DNA of 64,000 nt from positions 62,626,004-62,690,003 of the forward strand of contig NC_090280.1 of assembly GCF_037392515.1 (NCBI RefSeq), written 5' to 3'. The notes below the pieces were generated by a model, which made no database searches, was not told where the DNA came from, and worked only from the letters and a program-made list of their open reading frames with translations. The translations under genes and the position numbers were made by a program. This document shows positions 52,356-63,910 of the stretch, piece by piece. Each line of letters starts with the position of its first letter. The stretch's first letter is position 1. The DNA is from Haliotis asinina. Taxonomy: Eukaryota; Mollusca; Gastropoda; Lepetellida; Haliotidae.

Positions 52356-52710
52356 CGACGAGCAAACCTGTCGTTTCAAACGAACTGCATACAGAGCCAG
52401 CCAATTGTCTTGTGTCCAAATGAAGGCTGTGTTTTCATTTGAAATTGCTTTGCAGACCACTGAACGTATATTCTTGTGCTGACCAGTCATTCGTCAGACA
52501 GGACAAGTCAAAAGTGACAGGGAAGTTTCAACTACATTTCCATGAACGTCTAGAATCTCCACTGAAAAGGGGCTCATGAATATATTCTCATGTAAAATAG
52601 TTTGCATATGCTCCGGCAGGTGGATGACTTTTGACAAGTGGTCAGAGATGAATAAATCCCTAGACTGACTACCCAAAAAATATGGTCAGCCGCCAGAGTC
52701 CTGCACTCTG

Positions 52711-52783
52711 TGCCGGAACCCGGGATTGAACCGGGGGCCTTTAGATCTTCAGTCTAACGCTCTCCCAACTGAGCGATTCCGGC
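52711..52783 (-). tRNA. tRNA-Phe(GAA) R18, A9C
   Basis: A9C variant, six units after R12. Confidence 0.94.
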
Positions 52784-53138
52784 CGACGAGCAAACCTGTC
52801 GTTTCAAACGAACTGTATATAGAGCCAGCCAATTGTCTTGTGTCCAAATGAAGGCTGTGTTTTCATTTGAAATTGCTTTGCAGACCACTGAACGTATATT
52901 CTTGTGTTGACCAGTCATTCGTCAGACAGGACAAGTCAAAAGTGACAGGGAAGTTTCAACTACATTTCCATGAACGTCTAGAATCTCCACTGAAAAGGGG
53001 CTCATGAATATATTCTCATGTAAAATAGTTTGCATATGCTCCGGCAGGTGGATGACTTTTGACAAGTGGTCAGAGATGAATAAATTCCTAGACTGACTAC
53101 CCAAAAAATATGGTCAGCCGCCAGAGTCCTGCACTCTG

Positions 53139-53211
53139 TGCCGGAACCCGGGATTGAACCGGGGGCCTTTAGATCTTCAGTCTAACGCTCTCCCAACTGA
53201 GCTATTCCGGC
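53139..53211 (-). tRNA. tRNA-Phe(GAA) R19
   Basis: Consensus copy. Confidence 0.96.
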
Positions 53212-53566
53212 CGACGAGCAAACCTGTCGTTTCAAACGAACTGCATACAGAGCCAGCCAATTGTCTTGTGTCCAAATGAAGGCTGTGTTTTCATTTGAAA
53301 TTGCTTTGCAGACCACTGAACGTATATTCTTGTGTTGACCAGTCATTCGTCAGACAGGACAAGTCAAAAGTGACAGGGAAGTTTCAACTACATTTCCATG
53401 AACGTCTAGAATCTCCACTGAAAAGGGGCTCATGAATATATTCTCATGTAAAATAGTTTGCATATGCTCCGGCAGGTGGATGACTTTTGACAAGTGGTCA
53501 GAGATGAATAAATTCCTAGACTGACTACCCAAAAAATAGGGTCAGCCGCCAGAGTCCTGCACTCTG

Positions 53567-53639
53567 TGCCGGAACCCGGGATTGAACCGGGGGCCTTTAG
53601 ATCTTCAGTCTAACGCTCTCCCAACTGAGCTATTCCGGC
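53567..53639 (-). tRNA. tRNA-Phe(GAA) R20
   Basis: Consensus copy. Confidence 0.96.
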
Positions 53640-53994
53640 CGACGAGCAAACCTGTCGTTTCAAACGAACTGTATATAGAGCCAGCCAATTGTCTTGTGTC
53701 CAAATGAAGGCTGTGTTTTCATTTGAAATTGCTTTGCAGACCACTGAACGTATATTCTTGTGCTGACCAGTCATTCGTCAGACAGGACAAGTCAAAAGTG
53801 ACAGGGAAGTTTCAACTACATTTCCATGAACGTCTAGAATCTCCACTGAAAAGGGGCTCATGAATATATTCTCAAGTAAAATAGTTTGCATATGCTCCGG
53901 CAGGTGGATGACTTTTGACAAGTGGTCAGAGATGAATAAATCCCTAGACTGACTACCCAAAAAATATGGTCAGCCGCCAGAGTCCTGCACTCTG

Positions 53995-54067
53995 TGCCGG
54001 AACCCGGGATTGAACCGGGGGCCTTTAGATCTTCAGTCTAACGCTCTCCCAACTGAGCTATTCCGGC
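53995..54067 (-). tRNA. tRNA-Phe(GAA) R21
   Basis: Consensus copy. Confidence 0.96.
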
Positions 54068-54422
54068 CGACGAGCAAACCTGTCGTTTCAAACGAACTGC
54101 ATACAGAGCCAGCCAATTGTCTTGTGTCCAAATGAAGGCTGTGTTTTCATTTGAAATTGCTTTGCAGACCACTGAACGTATATTCTTGTGTTGACCAGTC
54201 ATTCGTCAGACAGGACAAGTCAAAAGTGACAGGGAAGTTTCAACTACATTTCCATGAACGTCTAGAATCTCCACTGAAAAGGGGCTCATGAATATATTCT
54301 CATGTAAAATAGTTTGCATATGCTCCGGCAGGTGGATGACTTTTGACAAGTGGTCAGAGATGAATAAATCCCTAGACTGACTACCCAAAAAATATGGTCA
54401 GCCGCCAGAGTCCTGCACTCTG

Positions 54423-54495
54423 TGCCGGAACCCGGGATTGAACCGGGGGCCTTTAGATCTTCAGTCTAACGCTCTCCCAACTGAGCTATTCCGGC
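54423..54495 (-). tRNA. tRNA-Phe(GAA) R22
   Basis: Consensus copy. Confidence 0.96.
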
Positions 54496-54850
54496 CGACG
54501 AGCAAACCTGTCGTTTCAAACGAACTGTATATAGAGCCAGCCAATTGTCTTGTGTCCAAATGAAGGCTGTGTTTTCATTTGAAATTGCTTTGCAGACCAC
54601 TGAACGTATATTCTTGTGTTGACCAGTCATTCGTCAGACAGGACAAGTCAAAAGTGACAGGGAAGTTTCAACTACATTTCCATGAACGTCTAGAATCTCC
54701 ACTGAAAAGGGGCTCATGAATATATTCTCATGTAAAATAGTTTGCATATGCTCCGGCAGGTGGAGGACTTTTGACAAGTGGTCAGAGATGAATAAATTCC
54801 TAGACTGACTACCCAAAAAATATGGTCAGCCGCCAGAGTCCTGCACTCTG

Positions 54851-54923
54851 TGCCGGAACCCGGGATTGAACCGGGGGCCTTTAGATCTTCAGTCTAACGC
54901 TCTCCCAACTGAGCTATTCCGGC
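54851..54923 (-). tRNA. tRNA-Phe(GAA) R23
   Basis: Consensus copy. Confidence 0.96.
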
Positions 54924-55278
54924 CGACGAGCAAACCTGTCGTTTCAAACGAACTGCATACAGAGCCAGACAATTGTCTTGTGTCCAAATGAAGGCTGTGT
55001 TTTCATTTGAAATTGCTTTGCAGACCACTGAACGTATATTCTTGTGCTGACCAGTCATTCGTCAGACAGGACAAGTCAAAAGTGACAGGGAAGTTTCAAC
55101 TACATTTCCATGAACGTCTAGAATCTCCACTGAAAAGGGGCTCATGAATATATTCTCATGTAAAATAGTTTGCATATGCTCCGGCAGGTGGATGACTTTT
55201 GACAAGTGGTCAGAGATGAATAAATCCCTAGACTGACTACCCAAAAAATATGGTCAGCCGCCAGAGTCCTGCACTCTG

Positions 55279-55351
55279 TGCCGGAACCCGGGATTGAACC
55301 GGGGGCCTTTAGATCTTCAGTCTAACGCTCTCCCAACTGAGCTATTCCGGC
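55279..55351 (-). tRNA. tRNA-Phe(GAA) R24
   Basis: Consensus copy. Confidence 0.96.
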
Positions 55352-55706
55352 CGACGAGCAAACCTGTCGTTTCAAACGAACTGTATATAGAGCCAGCCAA
55401 TTGTCTTGTGTCCAAATGAAGGCTGTGTTTTCATTTGAAATTGCTTTGCAGACCACTGAACGTATATTCTTGTGCTGACCAGTCATTCGTCAGACAGGAC
55501 AAGTCAAAAGTGACAGGGAAGTTTCAACTACATTTCCATGAACGTCTAGAATCTCCACTGAAAAGGGGCTCATGAATATATTCTCATGTAAAATAGTTTG
55601 CATATGCTCCGGCAGGTGGATGACTTTTGACAAGTGGTCAGAGATGAATAAATCCCTAGACTAACTACCCAAAAAATATGGTCAGCCGCCAGAGTCCTGC
55701 ACTCTG

Positions 55707-55779
55707 TGCCGGAACCCGGGATTGAACCGGGGGCCTTTAGATCTTCAGTCTAACGCTCTCCCAACTGAGCTATTCCGGC
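55707..55779 (-). tRNA. tRNA-Phe(GAA) R25
   Basis: Consensus copy. Confidence 0.96.
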
Positions 55780-56134
55780 CGACGAGCAAACCTGTCGTTT
55801 CAAACGAACTGTATATAGAGCCAGCCAATTGTCTTGTGTCCAAATGAAGGCTGTGTTTTCATTTGAAATTGCTTTGCAGACCACTGAACGTATATTCTTG
55901 TGTTGACCAGTCATTCGTCAGACAGGACAAGTCAAAAGTGACAGGGAAGTTTCAACTACATTTCCATGAACGTCTAGAATCTCCACTGAAAAGGGGCTCA
56001 TGAATATATTCTCATGTAAAATAGTTTGCATATGCTCCGGCAGGTGGATGACTTTTGACAAGTGGTCAGAGATGAATAAATTCCTAGACTGACTACCCAA
56101 AAAATATGGTCAGCCGCCAGAGTCCTGCACTCTG

Positions 56135-56207
56135 TGCCGGAACCCGGGATTGAACCGGGGGCCTTTAGATCTTCAGTCTAACGCTCTCCCAACTGAGCTA
56201 TTCCGGC
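56135..56207 (-). tRNA. tRNA-Phe(GAA) R26
   Basis: Consensus copy. Confidence 0.96.
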
Positions 56208-56562
56208 CGACGAGCAAACCTGTCGTTTCAAACGAACTGCATACAGAGCCAGACAATTGTCTTGTGTCCAAATGAAGGCTGTGTTTTCATTTGAAATTGC
56301 TTTGCAGACCACTGAACGTATATTCTTGTGCTGACCAGTCATTCGTCAGACAGGACAAGTCAAAAGTGACAGGGAAGTTTCAACTACATTTCCATGAACG
56401 TCTAGAATCTCCACTGAAAAGGGGCTCATGAATATATTCTCATGTAAAATAGTTTGCATATGCTCCGGCAGGTGGATGACTTTTGACAAGTGGTCAGAGA
56501 TGAATAAATCCCTAGACTGACTACCCAAAAAATATGGTCAGCCGCCAGAGTCCTGCACTCTG

Positions 56563-56635
56563 TGCCGGAACCCGGGATTGAACCGGGGGCCTTTAGATCT
56601 TCAGTCTAACGCTCTCCCAACTGAGCTATTCCGGC
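56563..56635 (-). tRNA. tRNA-Phe(GAA) R27
   Basis: Consensus copy. Confidence 0.96.
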
Positions 56636-56990
56636 CGACGAGCAAACCTGTCGTTTCAAACGAACTGTATATAGAGCCAGCCAATTGTCTTGTGTCCAAA
56701 TGAAGGCTGTGTTTTCATTTGAAATTGCTTTGCAGACCACTGAACGTATATTCTTGTGCTGACCAGTCATTCGTCAGACAGGACAAGTCAAAAGTGACAG
56801 GGAAGTTTCAACTACATTTCCATGAACGTCTAGAATCTCCACTGAAAAGGGGCTCATGAATATATTCTCAAGTAAAATAGTTTGCATATGCTCCGGCAGG
56901 TGGATGACTTTTGACAAGTGGTCAGAGATGAATAAATCCATACACTGACTACCCAAAAAATATGGTCAGCCGCCAGAGTCCTGCACTCTG

Positions 56991-57063
56991 TGCCGGAACC
57001 CGGGATTGAACCGGGGGCCTTTAGATCTTCAGTCTAACGCTCTCCCAACTGAGCGATTCCGGC
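56991..57063 (-). tRNA. tRNA-Phe(GAA) R28, A9C
   Basis: A9C variant. Confidence 0.94.
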
Positions 57064-57418
57064 CGACGAGCAAACCTGTCGTTTCAAACGAACTGTATAT
57101 AGAGCCAGCCAATTGTCTTGTGTCCAAATGAAGGCTGTGTTTTCATTTGAAATTGCTTTGCAGACCACTGAACGTATATTCTTGTGCTGACCAGTCATTC
57201 GTCAGACAGGACAAGTCAAAAGTGACAGGGAAGTTTCAACTACATTTCCATGAACGTCTAGAATCTCCACTGAAAAGGGGCTCATGAATATATTCTCAAG
57301 TAAAATAGTTTGCATATGCTCCGGCAGGTGGATGACTTTTGACAAGTGGTCAGAGATGAATAAATCCATAGACTGACTACCCAAAAAATATGGTCAGCCG
57401 CCAGAGTCCTGCACTCTG

Positions 57419-57491
57419 TGCCGGAACCCGGGATTGAACCGGGGGCCTTTAGATCTTCAGTCTAACGCTCTCCCAACTGAGCTATTCCGGC
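57419..57491 (-). tRNA. tRNA-Phe(GAA) R29
   Basis: Consensus copy. Confidence 0.96.
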
Positions 57492-57846
57492 CGACGAGCA
57501 AACCTGTCGTTTCAAACGAACTGTATATAGAGCCAGCCAATTGTCTTGTGTCCAAATGAAGGCTGTGTTTTCATTTGAAATTGCTTTGCAGACCACTGAA
57601 CGTATATTCTTGTGTTGACCAGTCATTCGTCAGACAGGACAAGTCAAAAGTGACAGGGAAGTTTCAACTACATTTCCATGAACGTCTAGAATCTCCATTG
57701 AAAAGGGGCTCATGAATATATTCTCATGTAAAATAGTTTGCATATGCTCCGGCAGGTGGATGACTTTTGACAAGTGGTCAGAGATGAATAAATTCCTAGA
57801 CTGACTACCCAAAAAATATGGTCAGCCGCCAGAGTCCTGCACTCTG

Positions 57847-57919
57847 TGCCGGAACCCGGGATTGAACCGGGGGCCTTTAGATCTTCAGTCTAACGCTCTC
57901 CCAACTGAGCTATTCCGGC
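57847..57919 (-). tRNA. tRNA-Phe(GAA) R30
   Basis: Consensus copy. Confidence 0.96.
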
Positions 57920-58274
57920 CGACGAGCAAACCTGTCGTTTCAAACGAACTGCATACAGAGCCAGCCAATTGTCTTGTGTCCAAATGAAGGCTGTGTTTTC
58001 ATTTGAAATTGCTTTGCAGACCACTGAACGTATATTCTTGTGCTGACCAGTCATTCGTCAGACAGGACAAGTCAAAAGTGACAGGGAAGTTTCAACTACA
58101 TTTCCATGAACGTCTAGAATCTCCACTGAAAAGGGGCTCATGAATATATTCTCATGTAAAATAGTTTGCATATGCTCCGGCAGGTGGATGACTTTTGACA
58201 AGTGGTCAGAGATGAATAAATTCCTAGACTGACTACCCAAAAAATAGGGTCAGCCGCCAGAGTCCTGCACTCTG

Positions 58275-58347
58275 TGCCGGAACCCGGGATTGAACCGGGG
58301 GCCTTTAGATCTTCAGTCTAACGCTCTCCCAACTGAGCTATTCCGGC
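58275..58347 (-). tRNA. tRNA-Phe(GAA) R31
   Basis: Consensus copy. Confidence 0.96.
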
Positions 58348-58702
58348 CGACGAGCAAACCTGTCGTTTCAAACGAACTGTATATAGAGCCAGCCAATTGT
58401 CTTGTGTCCAAATGAAGGCTGTGTTTTCATTTGAAATTGCTTTGCAGACCACTGAACGTATATTCTTGTGCTGACCAGTCATTCGTCAGACAGGACAAGT
58501 CAAAAGTGACAGGGAAGTTTCAACTACATTTCCATGAACGTCTAGAATCTCCACTGAAAAGGGGCTCATGAATATATTCTCAAGTAAAATAGTTTGCATA
58601 TGCTCCGGCAGGTGGATGACTTTTGACAAGTGGTCAGAGATGAATAAATTCCTAGACTGACTACCCAAAAAATATGGTCAGCCGCCAGAGTCCTGCACTC
58701 TG

Positions 58703-58775
58703 TGCCGGAACCCGGGATTGAACCGGGGGCCTTTAGATCTTCAGTCTAACGCTCTCCCAACTGAGCTATTCCGGC
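58703..58775 (-). tRNA. tRNA-Phe(GAA) R32
   Basis: Consensus copy. Confidence 0.96.
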
Positions 58776-59129
58776 CGACGAGCAAACCTGTCGTTTCAAA
58801 CGAACTGCATACAGAGCCAGCCAATTGTCTTGTGTCCAAATGAAGGCTGTGTTTTCATTTGAAATTGCTTTGCAGACCACTGAACGTATATTCTTGTGTT
58901 GACCAGTCATTCGTCAGACAGGACAAGTCAAAAGTGACAGGGAAGTTTCAACTACATTTCCATGAACGTCTAGAATCTCCACTGAAAAGGGGCTCATGAA
59001 TATATTCTCAAGTAAAATAGTTTGCATATGCTCCGGCAGGTGGATGACTTTTGACAAGTGGTCAGAGATGAATAAATCCCTAGACTGACTACCCAAAAAT
59101 ATGGTCAGCCGCCAGAGTCCTGCACTCTG

Positions 59130-59202
59130 TGCCGGAACCCGGGATTGAACCGGGGGCCTTTAGATCTTCAGTCTAACGCTCTCCCAACTGAGCTATTCCG
59201 GC
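59130..59202 (-). tRNA. tRNA-Phe(GAA) R33
   Basis: Consensus tRNA; the downstream terminator is T5 in place of T6. Confidence 0.96.
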
Positions 59203-59557
59203 CGACGAGCAAACCTGTCGTTTCAAACGAACTGCATACAGAGCCAGCCAATTGTCTTGTGTCCAAATGAAGGCTGTGTTTTCATTTGAAATTGCTTTGC
59301 AGACCACTGAACGTATATTCTTGTGTTGACCAGTCATTCGTCAGACAGGACAAGTCAAAAGTGACAGGGAAGTTTCAACTACATTTCCATGAACGTCTAG
59401 AATCTCCACTGAAAAGGGGCTCATGAATATATTCTCATGTAAAATAGTTTGCATATGCTCCGGCAGGTGGATGACTTTTGACAAGTGGTCAGAGATGAAT
59501 AAATTCCTAGACTGACTACCCAAAAAATATGGTCAGCCGCCAGAGTCCTGCACTCTG

Positions 59558-59630
59558 TGCCGGAACCCGGGATTGAACCGGGGGCCTTTAGATCTTCAGT
59601 CTAACGCTCTCCCAACTGAGCTATTCCGGC
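59558..59630 (-). tRNA. tRNA-Phe(GAA) R34
   Basis: Consensus copy. Confidence 0.96.
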
Positions 59631-59985
59631 CGACGAGCAAACCTGTCGTTTCAAACGAACTGTATATAGAGCCAGCCAATTGTCTTGTGTCCAAATGAAG
59701 GCTGTGTTTTCATTTGAAATTGCTTTGCAGACCACTGAACGTATATTCTTGTGCTGACCAGTCATTCGTCAGACAGGACAAGTCAAAAGTGACAGGGAAG
59801 TTTCAACTACATTTCCATGAACGTCTAGAATCTCCACTGAAAAGGGGCTCATGAATATATTCTCAAGTAAAATAGTTTGCATATGCTCCGGCAGGTGGAT
59901 GACTTTTGACAAGTGGTCAGAGATGAATAAATCCCTAGACTGACTACCCAAAAAATATGGTCAGCCGCCAGAGTCCTGCACTCTG

Positions 59986-60058
59986 TGCCGGAACCCGGGA
60001 TTGAACCGGGGGCCTTTAGATCTTCAGTCTAACGCTCTCCCAACTGAGCTATTCCGGC
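59986..60058 (-). tRNA. tRNA-Phe(GAA) R35
   Basis: Consensus copy. Confidence 0.96.
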
Positions 60059-60413
60059 CGACGAGCAAACCTGTCGTTTCAAACGAACTGCATACAGAGC
60101 CAGCCAATTGTCTTGTGTCCAAATGAAGGCTGTGTTTTCATTTGAAATTGCTTTGCAGACCACTGAACGTATATTCTTGTGTTGACCAGTCATTCGTCAG
60201 ACAGGACAAGTCAAAAGTGACAGGGAAGTTTCAACTACATTTCCATGAACGTCTAGAATCTCCACTGAAAAGGGGCTCATGAATATATTCTCATGTAAAA
60301 TAGTTTGCATATGCTCCGGCAGGTGGATGACTTTTGACAAGTGGTCAGAGATGAATAAATTCCTAGACTGACTACCCAAAAAATATGGTCAGCCGCCAGA
60401 GTCCTGCACTCTG

Positions 60414-60486
60414 TGCCGGAACCCGGGATTGAACCGGGGGCCTTTAGATCTTCAGTCTAACGCTCTCCCAACTGAGCTATTCCGGC
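60414..60486 (-). tRNA. tRNA-Phe(GAA) R36
   Basis: Consensus copy. Confidence 0.96.
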
Positions 60487-60841
60487 CGACGAGCAAACCT
60501 GTCGTTTCAAACGAACTGTATATAGAGCCAGCCAATTGTCTTGTGTCCAAATGAAGGCTGTGTTTTCATTTGAAATTGCTTTGCAGACCACTGAACGTAT
60601 ATTCTTGTGTTGACCAGTCATTCGTCAGACAGGACAAGTCAAAAGTGACAGGGAAGTTTCAACTACATTTCCATGAACGTCTAGAATCTCCACTGAAAAG
60701 GGGCTCATGAATATATTCTCATGTAAAATAGTTTGCATATGCTCCGGCAGGTGGATGACTTTTGACAAGTGGTCAGAGATGAATAAATCCCTAGACTGAC
60801 TACCCAAAAAATATGGTCAGCCGCCAGAGTCCTGCACTCTG

Positions 60842-60914
60842 TGCCGGAACCCGGGATTGAACCGGGGGCCTTTAGATCTTCAGTCTAACGCTCTCCCAAC
60901 TGAGCTATTCCGGC
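60842..60914 (-). tRNA. tRNA-Phe(GAA) R37
   Basis: Consensus tRNA; a 5' leader change (GCAATCC on the plus strand) is shared with R40. Confidence 0.96.
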
Positions 60915-61269
60915 CGACGAGCAATCCTGTCGTTTCAAACGAACTGTATATAGAGCCAGCCAATTGTCTTGTGTCCAAATGAAGGCTGTGTTTTCATTTG
61001 AAATTGCTTTGCAGACCACTGAACGTATATTCTTGTGTTGACCAGTCATTCGTCAGACAGGACAAGTCAAAAGTGACAGGGAAGTTTCAACTACATTTCC
61101 ATGAACGTCTAGAATCTCCACTGAAAAGGGGCTCATGAATATATTCTCAAGTAAAATAGTTTGCATATGCTCCGGCAGGTGGATGACTTTTGACAAGTGG
61201 TCAGAGATGAATAAATCCCTAGACTGACTACCCAAAAAATATGGTCAGCCGCCAGAGTCCTGCACTCTG

Positions 61270-61342
61270 TGCCGGAACCCGGGATTGAACCGGGGGCCTT
61301 TAGATCTTCAGTCTAACGCTCTCCCAACTGAGCTATTCCGGC
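61270..61342 (-). tRNA. tRNA-Phe(GAA) R38
   Basis: Consensus copy. Confidence 0.96.
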
Positions 61343-61697
61343 CGACGAGCAAACCTGTCGTTTCAAACGAACTGCATACAGAGCCAGCCAATTGTCTTGT
61401 GTCCAAATGAAGGCTGTGTTTTCATTTGAAATTGCTTTGCAGACCACTGAACGTATATTCTTGTGTTGACCAGTCATTCGTCAGACAGGACAAGTCAAAA
61501 GTGACAGGGAAGTTTCAACTACATTTCCATGAACGTCTAGAATCTCCACTGAAAAGGGGCTCATGAATATATTCTCATGTAAAATAGTTTGCATATGCTC
61601 CGGCAGGTGGATGACTTTTGACAAGTGGTCAGAGATGAATAAATTCCTAGACTGACTACCCAAAAAATATGGTCAGCCGCCAGAGTCCTGCACTCTG

Positions 61698-61770
61698 TGC
61701 CGGAACCCGGGATTGAACCGGGGGCCTTTAGATCTTCAGTCTAACGCTCTCCCAACTGAGCTATTCCGGC
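61698..61770 (-). tRNA. tRNA-Phe(GAA) R39
   Basis: Consensus copy. Confidence 0.96.
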
Positions 61771-62125
61771 CGACGAGCAAACCTGTCGTTTCAAACGAAC
61801 TGTATATAGAGCCAGCCAATTGTCTTGTGTCCAAATGAAGGCTGTGTTTTCATTTGAAATTGCTTTGCAGACCACTGAACGTATATTCTTGTGTTGACCA
61901 GTCATTCGTCAGACAGGACAAGTCAAAAGTGACAGGGAAGTTTCAACTACATTTCCATGAACGTCTAGAATCTCCACTGAAAAGGGGCTCATGAATATAT
62001 TCTCATGTAAAATAGTTTGCATATGCTCCGGCAGGTGGATGACTTTTGACAAGTGGTCAGAGATGAATAAATCCCTAGACTGACTACCCAAAAAATATGG
62101 TCAGCCGCCAGAGTCCTGCACTCTG

Positions 62126-62198
62126 TGCCGGAACCCGGGATTGAACCGGGGGCCTTTAGATCTTCAGTCTAACGCTCTCCCAACTGAGCTATTCCGGC
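62126..62198 (-). tRNA. tRNA-Phe(GAA) R40
   Basis: Consensus tRNA with the 5' leader change of R37. Confidence 0.96.
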
Positions 62199-62553
62199 CG
62201 ACGAGCAATCCTGTCGTTTCAAACGAACTGTATATAGAGCCAGCCAATTGTCTTGTGTCCAAATGAAGGCTGTGTTTTCATTTGAAATTGCTTTGCAGAC
62301 CACTGAACGTATATTCTTGTGCTGACCAGTCATTCGTCAGACAGGACAAGTCAAAAGTGACAGGGAAGTTTCAACTACATTTCCATGAACGTCTAGAATC
62401 TCCACTGAAAAGGTGCTCATGAATATATTCTCAAGTAAAATAGTTTGCATATGCTCCGGCAGGTGGATGACTTTTGACAAGTGGTCAGAGATGAATAAAT
62501 CCCTAGACTGACTACCCAAAAAATATGGTCAGCCGCCAGAGTCCTGCACTCTG

Positions 62554-62626
62554 TGCCGGAACCCGGGATTGAACCGGGGGCCTTTAGATCTTCAGTCTAA
62601 CGCTCTCCCAACTGAGCTATTCCGGC
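62554..62626 (-). tRNA. tRNA-Phe(GAA) R41
   Basis: Consensus copy. Confidence 0.96.
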
Positions 62627-62981
62627 CGACGAGCAAACCTGTCGTTTCAAACGAACTGCATACAGAGCCAGCCAATTGTCTTGTGTCCAAATGAAGGCTG
62701 TGTTTTCATTTGAAATTGCTTTGCAGACCACTGAACGTATATTCTTGTGTTGACCAGTCATTCGTCAGACAGGACAAGTCAAAAGTGACAGGGAAGTTTC
62801 AACTACATTTCCATGAACGTCTAGAATCTCCACTGAAAAGGGGCTCATGAATATATTCTCATGTAAAATAGTTTGCATATGCTCCGGCAGGTGGATGACT
62901 TTTGACAAGTGGTCAGAGATGAATAAATTCCTAGACTGACTACCCAAAAAATATGGTCAGCCGCCAGAGTCCTGCACTCTG

Positions 62982-63054
62982 TGCCGGAACCCGGGATTGA
63001 ACCGGGGGCCTTTAGATCTTCAGTCTAACGCTCTCCCAACTGAGCTATTCCGGC
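62982..63054 (-). tRNA. tRNA-Phe(GAA) R42
   Basis: Consensus copy. Confidence 0.96.
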
Positions 63055-63409
63055 CGACGAGCAAACCTGTCGTTTCAAACGAACTGTATATAGAGCCAGC
63101 CAATTGTCTTGTGTCCAAATGAAGGCTGTGTTTTCATTTGAAATTGCTTTGCAGACCACTGAACGTATATTCTTGTGTTGACCAGTCATTCGTCAGACAG
63201 GACAAGTCAAAAGTGACAGGGAAGTTTCAACTACATTTCCATGAACGTCTAGAATCTCCACTGAAAAGGGGCTCATGAATATATTCTCATGTAAAATAGT
63301 TTGCATATGCTCCGGCAGGTGGATGACTTTTGACAAGTGGTCAGAGATGAATAAATCCCTAGACTGACTACCCAAAAAATATGGTCAGCCGCCAGAGTCC
63401 TGCACTCTG

Positions 63410-63482
63410 TGCCGGAACCCGGGATTGAACCGGGGGCCTTTAGATCTTCAGTCTAACGCTCTCCCAACTGAGCTATTCCGGC
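63410..63482 (-). tRNA. tRNA-Phe(GAA) R43
   Basis: Consensus copy. Confidence 0.96.
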
Positions 63483-63837
63483 CGACGAGCAAACCTGTCG
63501 TTTCAAACGAACTGTATATAGAGCCAGCCAATTGTCTTGTGTCCAAATGAAGGCTGTGTTTTCATTTGAAATTGCTTTGCAGACCACTGAACGTATATTC
63601 TTGTGTTGACCAGTCATTCGTCAGACAGGACAAGTCAAAAGTGACAGGGAAGTTTCAACTACATTTCCATGAACGTCTAGAATCTCCACTGAAAAGGGGC
63701 TCATGAATATATTCTCATGTAAAATAGTTTGCATATGCTCCGGCAGGTGGATGACTTTTGACAAGTGGTCAGAGATGAATAAATTCCTAGACTGACTACC
63801 CAAAAAATATGGTCAGCCGCCAGAGTCCTGCACTCTG

Positions 63838-63910
63838 TGCCGGAACCCGGGATTGAACCGGGGGCCTTTAGATCTTCAGTCTAACGCTCTCCCAACTGAG
63901 CTATTCCGGC
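63838..63910 (-). tRNA. tRNA-Phe(GAA) R44
   Basis: Consensus copy; the array continues beyond the window. Confidence 0.96.
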
